Below the pieces are notes generated by a model. The model did not search any database and was not told the DNA's origin. It worked only from the letters and a program-made list of their open reading frames with translations. Shown piece after piece: positions 27,001-39,000 of a DNA stretch of 64,000 nt (its first letter is position 1; each line of letters starts with the position of its first letter). The stretch covers positions 30,774,515 through 30,838,514 of the forward strand of contig OU015528.1 in assembly GCA_907165065.1 (NCBI GenBank), in the 5' to 3' direction. Both the position numbers and the translations under genes were made by a program. This DNA is from Caprimulgus europaeus (Eukaryota; Chordata; Aves; Caprimulgiformes; Caprimulgidae).

Positions 27001-30000
27001 CTTACAATGGACTCACTAGTGCAACATTTCTGACACGTGGACATGAATATCCAACTCAATGGAACATTTGTGAAAGGAAAAAGGTGAAATCCTGACAGAA
27101 GTTATATTCTTATAGAGTTAATTTAAGGCTGGGTTTCTACACAGTATTTGCATATTGTGAACTGGAATGAATGAAAACTTAATGAATAGCTCTAAACCTG
27201 TTGATTATCATTATTGCATATAAATTTATTGCATTACAAATTATGATAGCAGAGAATTATCCATTGTCCTGAACACAGTTTTTAAAAGTACATCTTAAAA
27301 TATAAGCAAAGTCAACAGATGTCCATGATCAAATGAAGTAAAGCTGAATTAGGGCAGTAATTAGGCACAGCTCCAGCCCACCTCTTAGCAGTCCTCCCAA
27401 CAGGCACTTCCTCATGGACCAAAGGGAAACGCAGAATCATACTGCAAGCCTTGAGGACTAGTCACACAGTGTGTTACAGACTTGAGAGGAAGTAAATTAC
27501 ACCACAAAGAGTAAAAATCCTCTCCTGAAGGTTAAAGACTATAATTTGAAGTTCAGACTCAAGAAAGGAAGCTTGTTCTTTATAGTGTCTCTAAAGGGTA
27601 TGTCAATTTATTTTCTTTTACTGCCAAATATCTCTTGTTAACCAGATCTTTTCTTGCTTTTAATACAAAAGCCCAGAAACACAAATGCAGTTGTGGAGGT
27701 ACCTGAATAGCTATTAACAGTTCAGTGGCTATGACACCCAATCAGAGTCCCCATCCAGTGAGTGACTGAGGTTGGGGATAGGAAATAAACAGCTTCTTTT
27801 TTGCAAGGCTGAACTGTAGAAGTTAGTAGCTCTTTTTAGACAACTAACTACATTATGTTCTTTCTCATGGAAGTTGTCATGTAATCAGATTTCGTTTTAG
27901 CGTGTGCATTGAGCAGTTTATTCACACAAAACAATGTGCAGCTGATGTTAGTCAAAAAATAAGAAAATTTTCCTCTAAAGGCTCACAGAAAATGTATCTG
28001 GAAAATAAAGTGAATGTTTGTTATTTGGAAGCCAAATAAAATGCATTATAATCTAGTGAAAGGAGAAAGAGAAAAGGCAACAGAACCTGTTGCCTAATGC
28101 ATGTTAGAAAGAAATAAGGAAAGAACTGTGAGAAAGGAAATCCAAAGAAAAGCTTCTCTGCAGAGTGACCTAAGTGATAAATTGCTGCCAGGCTCTGGCT
28201 GCCATGCTCAGGCATGGTTGGACCGTTCTGTTTGAAGAGTTCACTTCAACCCACCAGCTGTAAACCCAAACAGTTAATCTGTGTTGCCCACCGTGGTTTT
28301 GCACATAGTTGTTGTCACATCGTCATAGCATAGCACGTACAAACAGGACCCCAAATGTACATGTTTACATCCAAAGCTGATATTTGGAGCAAAAGCCATC
28401 ATTCTTACAGATTAAAAAGTTGAAGTACCCCCTTCTATTGAGGCATATCTTGCATTAAAACGCACCTGCCTGAGAAAGAGGACCTGGATTCTGTACGTTC
28501 CTGGAATGGGGATGATTGAAAGGATAGAATTACAGTGGAATTCTGAACTTCATTGCTGTAGCTAGTACAGAAATGAATTTGGAGGAAGTGAACTGCTCCT
28601 CTGCTCCACTCAAACTGCCTTTTCTGGAAACTTCCTTGTCAGCAAGACAGCAGACAAATAAGACAAGGTGCTGTATTGAGTAATGTGGTGGGAATAGGGG
28701 TAGAGGGAGAGCATTGGCTGAACTGCAAGTTTTCCTTTGGCACCTTCCCTTGCTTTTATTCAAACCTGTACAGTGTGAGGTTGTAGGCTGAATAAATCCT
28801 GATTCCAGTCTGGTGTCCACAGTGTCGACAGCATTTGGCTTCTGTTCCAGTTCATGAGCTGCCTGCTACAACCTGTTGCTGTTTATGGACACAGCAGATA
28901 CATATTCACAATCTGCACAAGGGAGATAAAGTGCTCTGTGCTGAGTCTGCGTCTACACATTTGGAAAAGTAATATACTCAAATTAAATTGATACTAAACA
29001 TGGGAGGCACACTGATATTCATATTAATTCTGACCCGAGGCTCATCTAGTGAATTAACAAATGGACAAAGCAAAAGGAAATGCAAGAAAGAGAATTAACA
29101 GTTGTAAAAGAAATTGCCCCTGTGTCCCAGATAGTTTTTGCCCTAATATGTTAAATATCAGAGATGTGTTTAAAATTCCCCAGACCTGGGATTTGTAACA
29201 TCTTTTTGTAACATCTAGCATTTATTATTGGGATTCTTGGTCTCAATTAACTTCCCTTGGTTATATGAGTAGGGAGAAATCCCTGGCTTACCCTTTTTCT
29301 GTTATAGGTTATTTTATATATTCTTCTTTCATCCCTGTTTTTCACCTCTCTAAAATAGATGCAGGCAATCTTTACATGTCTTATTAATGCCAGAGATTTT
29401 TCCCAGAGCTTATTCTTTGTGCCGCCTTCTGTGGATCCCCACTTTTCTGGTATTGCAAAATATATTTTCAGACAAGGTTTTTCAGTACTGTACAGTATTT
29501 CAAGTGCAACTGGACATTGCTGTATTGTATTATGTTTTGTATATCACTGTTTTTCATTCTTTCTGCACTCTGACAAGCTTTTTTGGTATCGCTTTCAAAC
29601 TGAGCAGTGTACCTAGACCTAGCCCAGGTGATGCTCAGGGTGATTTGCAGAATCAGTATAATTATCCGTGGTTCTGTTAGCTGCATAGGTGTTTAATTCT
29701 TTCTTCCCTATTATCTTACTTGAACCTGTTAATACTGAATTTCATTTGCCATTATGTGTCTTGTCCCTTAACATGGGTAAACTGTTCTGAAGGTCCTCAC
29801 AGTTTTGTCAGGACTTCATACAAAAGTATTTGTCATCTGCACAATATTCTGCCTCCTCAGCTGCTGTGATCTCCCCAAGTCATTAATAGATGTATTATGT
29901 AAGTGGTCCTAATGGGAAGGCTTCAGTAAATGACTGTTACACTTTTGTTATGATGGAAGAAAAAATATTTAAGTTCATTCAGTTTTCCTTTTCTTCACTA

Positions 30001-33000
30001 GTTTTTGATCAATGAGAATATTTTACCGCTCAGTCCATGGCTGTTCAGTTGCTTTAGTCACCTCTTGTGGAGAAACTTACCAGGGGCCTTTGAAAGACTA
30101 AGTAAATTAATTCAACTGATTCTCCTTTATCCAGTATTTTACTGGCATGCTCAAAGAATTCTAATAAATTAATAGGGCACAATCTCCCTTTGGAAAAACA
30201 GGGCTGCTTGGAAATTATCATACAATGACCTTCCTACCATTTCATTACTTTGCTTTTCATTATCATGAGTTGACACGGTGCACATGCCTGACCCACTGGT
30301 CTGTTGTTCTGCAAAGCTTACCCAGGAACCCTTCTGGAATACAGTATTTGCTGCTTCACAGTTCTCCACAGCTCTCTGTGGTGTTTCCCAGTGGTAGCAT
30401 TGTATTTTTTTTTACTGCAATACACAGACAAAATAGAGGAAAACATCTTTCAATAGCAAGACACTGGTGTCTAGAACTTTGTATTTTCAGCACTGAACAG
30501 GTTTGCTCACAAGGCACGGGTGGAGATGTAATCTAATCTTTGTGCATCTCTATTTCCATACTGATTTAGCCACTAAAACACATGAGCGTAAACAATAGAT
30601 GTTGTTTGGAGTTTTACTTCAAATTATTTACAGTATCAAGTGACTTTAATCTATGGGCAGGCTTCTTAGAAGTTGTTCCATAACATGGATTGTGTTTGTA
30701 TTTTAAATGTAACTTGTGGAGATGGTAGATAACTGCACTGCCTTGTTTGTTGTATATCTTTTGCTGGTAACGTAAAAGTTAGGGTTAAAAGTCATTTGAC
30801 AACTGTAATTTAGATACAAAAAAATCTACCTAAAGCCTACAATCGATTGTTTCCTGTTTATTGAACTTTTTTAGGTCACAGGGCTGAATACATGACAACA
30901 AGGTAAGATATTTTTATTTGACTTGATTTAGAGTTACAAATGTAATAAAATCTTAGAAATTACAATTTTATAACAAGTTTGCAAGGGTCTACAACACTAT
31001 TGTTGCTGTTCTTACATGAATTGTGTACAGGCCCTGTGTGTTTTAACATTCAGCATTTCTGTTTCTTCATGCTGATGGGTAAAGGACTAGGCTGTTCATC
31101 TTCCTCATTCTTGTGAGCTGCTTGGGCCAGTGTCAAGGGTGGGACAAGCTAGGAGATCGTTAAAAATATTTGTGAATCACTTCATTTGGAAGTTGCAGGA
31201 GGCTTTTTGGTGCTAGGGAAAAAAAATTCAGTTCCTAGAGATACCTTGCCTCTCATGGTTTGTAGTTCACTCGGTCAGGATACACAGTTCAGAAGAACCT
31301 GATGCAGAGATTAATTTTGGGGATAGGCTACATCTTTGATAACGTAGCTCTGGACAGGAGGAATACCTGCCTCCCCCAGGATCCCCCATTTGATACTTAA
31401 ATGAGTCTATATATTCATAGAAGAAGAGAAATACAGTGTTAGATGCCTCTGCTTTATGCAGCACATACTTTTTAAGTTGTGTAATGCCACACCTGCAATG
31501 CTGCCTCCAGACAGAGAGAAGAGCACGAAGCCCCCAGGCTGTCAGACTGCAGGGAGGGGGAGGCAATGGCAACTGTTTGGGTTTGCAGCTGCCACTGAGG
31601 TGTAATGCTGCTACAGACACCACCCTTCCCATCCTGGTGACAGCAGGAATATCCAGCCCATCTTTCCTGGTCCCACTCTTCCCTTCCCTTTCCATGCAAC
31701 ACCTTCTCAATGCCTTCTCTTTCTCCTCTTTGCTTCCTGGACAGGAATGGCCTTGCCCCTCGTCTTTGAATTAAAAAAAAACCATAATAATAAAAAAAAA
31801 AAGTCTTGCCCTCCCAGCTAAGAAGTTTGGATCCAGCTCTGGCTCTGCCTTTGCTGGACCACTTGGGTTTGTATAGCTTCTTTTGCCTGGCCCCCATATT
31901 CCTGGGGACATCTCTACAGACTTTAGACCTGCCTTTCTCCCACCACTCCATGGTCCATTTTAGCTACAAAAAGCTGGATTTAGTCACTTCATCCTTTATA
32001 CAAACCCAATTGAAAAGTGGTAACAAATCAGAGCATTCTTCCCAGTTGCTGTTAATTTTGAGACCTGTGCCTTTAACTTTAACTCTGCCCCTAGATGATA
32101 CCAAGAATGCATGGTAGTCAGCAAACTTATATCTAATGAGGAAAGTTCTTTCTTGACTCTGAAGAAGCTGACTCACCAGGCTCACATCATCCTAAATTCC
32201 CTCCTCTGTAAGCAGCTAAAAGAAAGTCATGGATTTAGGCAATAATTTTACCTTAACAAAGTGGGGGAGCAGCTTGAAACCATCCTACCTATTGTCTTCT
32301 CACGGCTGGTTACTTAGAGAAAGAAACTCGAGGGAGTTGGGCCTGCCTGTCCTTTCCTCAGCACTAGTTCCCTGCTCTGGCTGGGACCTGACTGTTGCCC
32401 CAAGGTTCAGTTAAGTTTCCAGATTATAAGACATGAGAATGGAAATGTTCTTCAAGGTCAAAGTTAAATTGTAGAAGGGAAGACAATCTCCTTAAAGATG
32501 AGTTTAAAATAGCAGGTAGTACCCAAACAGACCAAAGTCTCACCACTTAATATTCTATGCATTTTTGTTCCTCATTGTTTCCCCCCAAACATTTTATTTT
32601 TTGCTATTTGCTGAAAAACCCATAGAAACATTCAACTGCTTATGCAGGAGAACTAGAGAAACTGTAGGCATGCAGGGTGCCCTGATATTCACAAAACAAA
32701 TTGTGACCTAGAGAACAATATTTATTTCCTGTAATCTCTTTCAGTTGTAGTCATCACATGTGTAACATACTAGGTAAACATTTTGCAGACCAAAGTTTTG
32801 TGTGTTCTTCCTTTTTTTGCTTTATGCTGCTTTTGTTTATTTGCTTAAACTTGATTATGTTCTTTTAATTCCCTTAGCTAGTTTGCAAGGTGTTTCTTTT
32901 CCTGTGTGAAAATGTTGTTGATTGGATGTGGAAGGCTAAAGTTGTTTAACCTTCCTGGCTCTAGTAGAAAATGCAGACAGCTTGGTTTTGAAGCATCTTA

Positions 33001-36000
33001 GGAGTGTGCTGAGCAGCTTTAATTTGCATTTGAAGCTTCTCCAGCATGAAGCAACTTTTCTGCTTGATAAGAGGTGCTTTGAGTGGTCTGTGTTCTGCCG
33101 CGGCTGGCAGGATGAATTCCAGTGGTTGCTGCACATTTCATGCATGACCGCAACAAAAAAGGCCATTCCAATTGTGCAGTGTTTGGAATAAATGCATACG
33201 GTAAAACTGCAGAGCAGGGATTCATAAAGAATGTCAATATTTATCCATAAGTAATGCATTTTTAATGGGGGACATTTTTAATCACTGTTATACTTAAATG
33301 GAAAGTCTTTATTTGATAAGTACTGTGTTTATTTCTCCCTTTACAATGTTCTGTTGTTTTGCTATCAGCTTACAGACATTTCATTTTATTGTGTGACTTA
33401 ATTCTACCTTGCTCAGTAATCATATTCCCTCCCTTAGGCCTCCAAATCTTCCCCCTAAGCCCCAGAAACACAGGAAGCCCAGACCCCAATCACAGTATAG
33501 TGCTAAGTTGTTTAATGGTGATTTGGAGTCATTCATCAAGGTACTGGCACCAGCCACCCTGTTGGCTGATCTCAACACTTCTTACAATAATGGTCACAGC
33601 CTCGCGTGAGCTGAGGCAGATCATTATGTTTAAGTCTGTCTTGGGGCTCTTTTCTTTCCCGGTTGATCAATATAATACTTCCTGAAGTCAGAGGGAAAGA
33701 GGGGGATTCATTTTTCACATTAGCCTTCCTACAATTTTGTTAATCTAGCAGGGGTAGTATTGGCAGCCTGGTTTTATTAGGAAACCTAGCATCCCATAGA
33801 GGATAGGATGTAGTGGTGCATCCCACAACTTAGCACAATTTCCTGCTTGCCATTCCTGTTACATTCAGTATTCAAAGTCTGTGGAGAAGCAGTATTACCC
33901 TGGGTTTGATATCCAGTTATTGATTTCCTGTGACTTTAGGAATTTATTATATTGTGTGAAATTGTGATCACCGCTATTCTGGATCTTGTATCTTTGCTGT
34001 ATTTACTATCTTCTTCTTTCTCATACTTTTATTTCTAATAATGCTTCTAGCCGAGGCCGAAGGAACTCTCACACGAGACATCAGGTATAGTTCTGGTGAC
34101 AAGAGAAGCATCTCTGCCTCGCTCTCGGGTTGCATTCACGCCTGGCTCAAAATTAGTTCTTTCAAAGACCTGGAGGGAGAAGTTTGCATTAAGAAATGAG
34201 TGTACGAGTACAGCAGGCAAAAGTGAACCAGAGCACAACTCTGGAGTGATTGCAGTCTTAAATGATGAATTTTTTCATTATTCATTAAGAAGCACTTGGC
34301 TATCACAGTCAACTAGTGCCTCTGGACACTAGCTGACAGAGCTAAAGGAAAGAAATCTTAAAAAAAAAGTGAATGATACGTTTATAAATGCAGTGAATGA
34401 AATTCCTGATTTTGTTAACTGGGTTTGAATGTTACTGGGATTTTTTATTTGTTTTCTTCCTGCACAACATAGCTAGCAGCAAATATTTTGAACAACAAAT
34501 TCTGTGCTCAGTGGCACCATACCCATTTAGCTGTCTTTGAACAGAGTTTTCAGTCACCTTCAGTAAAACTATAGGGAAAATTATTACTGTGCAGGTGGTG
34601 CTGTGAGGATGCAAAGACGTTCAGGAAATGATCACATAATGCAAGAGATTAATATCATGAGCAGTTCTTCCTCAAGGATGAAAGTAAGCAAAGAAGCAGA
34701 AACTCCCATGGCAAAAAGCCCCTGGATCAGAGAAGTGCAGAAGAGTATCAGGAGAAATGACACCCCATAATTTTCCCTCACAGAGAAGAGGGTTGTGCTA
34801 CATGGCATTATGAATGACAGGTCTTACTTACAAGTGGAGAGTCTGCATAGTTTGTCTTTTGAAAGGAAAGAGGAAAAGAAAGCTGGTAGCCTTGTGACAG
34901 ATTTGCCAGTGTGGGAGCTAACCTGGGAATGCATCCTTGCCCAAAATCCATGTCATTCCTGATAGGGATGAGTCATTTTGACAGGCACAAAAGGATTACA
35001 GCTAGTGAAATACAGTATCGCACCAAATTGCTTTCCGTTAGGTTTGCATCATTAGAAATGCTAATTAGTCCCAAACATACATTCACTGACTACACACACG
35101 AGATTAAATTCACAGCAGAGGTAGGGTCACTGTTCTTGACGTTTCAGCCAACACAGATGGTTACTTCAAACTATTTTCCTGTCATTAGATCCAAGATCCA
35201 AAGCTGTTAGTTTAGATTATTTCAGGGAATTACTTAACTACAAAGTTGTGCATGGTTCTGAACATATTCTACAAAACCAGATATGAAAGTTTTTTGGTTG
35301 TGGGTTTGGTTGGTTTTTTTTGGTGATTTCTTATTGCAAACGGTATCTTTTCCAAGGCTTTACGTTCTTTGCATGAACCAGTGTACTAACAGGAGAGACG
35401 GGTGCATGTCGTGCATGTTTTCTAATACTCTGCTTTTTTGGAGAGCCAGGGTGCTCAGTGTTGGTGAAGTTGACAGAATTCCTGGTTTTAGCAACTGACC
35501 TGTTCCATGGAGGTTTTTTTAATTCAGCTATTGCTGTATCATGACACAACTCAAACAGAGCATGCTCATCCAGACATTATTGGTTCTTGGCCAGCCCGTC
35601 TTTGCTAGGTTTTAAATTAAAAGACAAACAAGCCACTATTTAAGTAGCATAATTAGCAGTACAGTCTTTTGTAAGCACCACTAAAACAACACAGAGCACA
35701 CAGAAAATAAGGGGTTAGGTTATCTCAGGAAGTGCATTGTTTCATTGCTTCTCTGTGTGTTATTTTTCAAACTTTTTTTAGTAATTGACTTTTCTTCTAC
35801 TTGGGCTTAATTCATAAATTTCCCATTAGCGTAATTTAGCATGAAAATGAAGGACTAGTTTGTAAAAGGAAATGTGTATTCTGAGTTACAGGGTGCTTTT
35901 GAATTCGTGATTTCACAATACAAACTGGTTTTATATTAAACTTTGAAATGAATTAGTCAATTCTCTGAACACTTAGATGCTTGAAATTCATTTGGAAAGC

Positions 36001-39000
36001 AAAATTATAGTTTCCAAGACAAGAATTTCAAAGGTACCTGTTATTTATGAAACAGTATTTTTTCCAGCGTAAGCACCAACTTTTCTAAATAATTTTTAAT
36101 CATGTGATTTGTGTCTTTAATAGATATTTGATGACTTGTAGTTCTTAATGTTCTTGGGGTAAAACATCCAATTTTAAAATTGCCAAAACACACAGACAAA
36201 GGACTGTGATGGTTCTTTTGGAAAGTCAGCAGTTTAAAAGAAAAAAAGAAGATAGTCATCTTCTCCCTCTACCATCATGAGCATTTCTTCTCCTTTATTA
36301 AAACACCTCTACTTAACTGAAGATGTAGCTGTAGACCTGCTGCTGTATCACGTCTGAGACCAGGAGCTTTGATTTGTGAGCTCTGCCAATTGCAGGTGGG
36401 GAGGTGTAGGCTAGGACCTCCCTTTCCCAATGCCTTGTGCCTACAGAAGAGGCAGCTGAACCATGTGCTCGGCTCAAAGTGGCTGCAGTTCACCACCCAG
36501 AGTATTGCCAGCCAGTTAGTGCAGCCTGAAACAGTGTGCCAGCCCATCATCTGCTCTGTGTTAGGACATGCGAATCAGCAGAGCTCATAGGAGTGCTCTC
36601 AGGTCAGGAGAGAGATACCTGGTGCCCCATGCAATGTCACTCAGTGGCTCTTCTCCAAGAAATTTTCTGATAGGCCAGCAGGTCCAGAATAAACCTCGTC
36701 AACTGTGATCAAATTTTTTTAACAAAAACAAACAAACAAAAAAACACAACCCGCCTCAAGGAATTAGCTCCTGTGTAATTAAGTCCATGTAGGATTTTCT
36801 CCACCAGGAAAAGAAAGGTAAGTTAAATGGATGCAGAGAGGTCATCTTTATCATGAATTATTATTCTTAATAATAAACTTTTTTAAAGGCAAATCACTGC
36901 TTTAACTCATTTTGCTTCAAAAACCTAAAACACGTGCATGAGCTTAGATGCCACATACAGTGTTAGCCAGATGCAGTAGCAGAGGTAGAGAATGAATTCT
37001 GAATTTACTGATTAAATTATTTTAATGAAGAACCATAATCTTTTCTCTTCACCTGTTCCTTTCCCTCCCTCCCTAAATGGGAAGAGAACTCTGTTAGAAA
37101 TTATATGTTTCCTTATGTGGTTTTTTGCCAGCACTATATGTCCATCTGGATTGACCAAGAAAATGCATTTTCTCATTCAGTCCAGAGTAGGGAGGTTTAC
37201 TCTCTCTGGTCTGCAGTTCATTCTTTCTGTTTTTATTTTTCCAGGATTCAGGACAAGTCATTCCACTCATCGTGGAAAGCTGTATCAGATTTATCAATTT
37301 ATATGGTAAGCTTGAAACATGCTATGTCATTTCATTATTGTCCTGACATTTTTGTGTATCTTTTGCATAATGCATTTACCACCTCAGCTTTTAAAAAAAA
37401 AAATAGAGATTAAAAGTGTTTCAAAAACTAGATTCATTTCCCACCACTGTCCCCTATCTTTGCTGCAGGTCTTCAGCATCAGGGAATTTTTAGAGTGTCT
37501 GGTTCCCAGGTGGAAGTCAATGATATTAAAAATTCATTTGAGAGAGGTAATTGCATTTTCATTTATTCTAGCACCTTAATATCTAACATCTAAAAATCTT
37601 TTAAATTCTAATTACTTTCTTGGCTGTTTAAGCAGTTTGTGTGCACTGTGTGCACTTTGTGTACTGCACCTGAAACTTTGCACCATCATATGCTTAAATA
37701 TGATGTATAATAATGACATGTACATGTTTTTCCCCTGTTATGTTCTAGGAGCATGGTTGCTTTTCATTTTGTTTAGACAAGGCATATGACTCTTGAATCA
37801 ACTGTCAACTTTAGCCTTTTGTTACTGATAAACTGTGAATAATAGTTTGTCTATATTTTATTTTAAAGAACCTCAGAAAGGAAAGATTATAGTTTTTAAT
37901 TAGATTCAAGAGACTACTTAATGTAATTTGAGAACCCTGCTACTTGATCTTCTGGAATACAAGTGCTCAACTTTCTGGTCCCTCTGCCAAAGTGGCATCA
38001 TGATCAATGAGAATTCGGGTTTCGAAAGAATTGTTCCATTTTCAACCGCTGTTTTCATTCCCGAAGGAAACTTCAGCCCCAGAGGAGGATACTGGGAGGT
38101 GAAAACAGCTTTTTAACATGGGTGGCTTGCAATGCCTATCTTATGATTGCTCTGCTGTGGGAGCCACAATCCAGCAATCCCCTAATTATGTTAAAACAAT
38201 AGTAGTTAAAATATCTTTTACATCTTCCAGTCTCTTTTCTTGGGTTTTAGAAGCTGTTTTTTTAATTTGCAGGAAAACCTTTTGCAGATCATCTGCTAAT
38301 GAGAAAACCCTTGAAGCATTAAGTCCTGTGACTAAAAGCATGAAATATGCACAGGTTTTTTTTTTCCCCCAAGATTAGTTACATATCTTGTTAAACCTGA
38401 TTTCATCTTTAACAAGATATGTGAAGCAGCTGTTTTTACATGCTAAGTGAAGCCACATCCTCCTATTCTCCACCTTTTAAATCTGCTTTCTTGCTAACTG
38501 CTTCTCCTAGGAAGTGTTAGTCTGGAAGGTAGACACATTTTAAAGTGTTTCAAAATAAAGATTAAATCTTTAAAATTACCCATAGTTTGGTCATGGCCTT
38601 TGGGGTTTCGAGTCCCATACAGTATTTCCACAAAATGGTTGCACATATTCCTGAATGGTTTAGTTTTTCAGAGTGAAGACAGATTTCCAATTCAATGAGT
38701 TATCTGACTAGATTTGCTTTATGTAAGCTCCCAAAGAATAGTCTGAGAAATCCTATTCAATTAAGAACATTTGGCTTTTTTATTTTACTAACTGTAAATC
38801 ATAACATGTCCATAAATACTCAGTTGAAAGTTCAGGACCTAAGAGATCAATAGGTTATGTAATTTAAAGGAAGCTTTATTTAGGCTTCTGTTTTTAGTTT
38901 AATCATAGCCTAGGATTTCTAAATCAGTGTTTATTATCTTACTTGAATGTTTGCATTGCCACCTCCCACACACTAAAAACAAAAAACCTCCAAAATGTCA

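Noticed and set aside
31267-31951. Minus-strand frames of 147 and 159 codons
   Set aside because: The two frames overlap each other and show no recognisable motif; chance openness in a locally GC-richer intron.
38381-38422. microRNA precursor
   Set aside because: A stem of about 15-17 bp is too short for a Drosha/Dicer substrate; same reasoning for 50161-50194.
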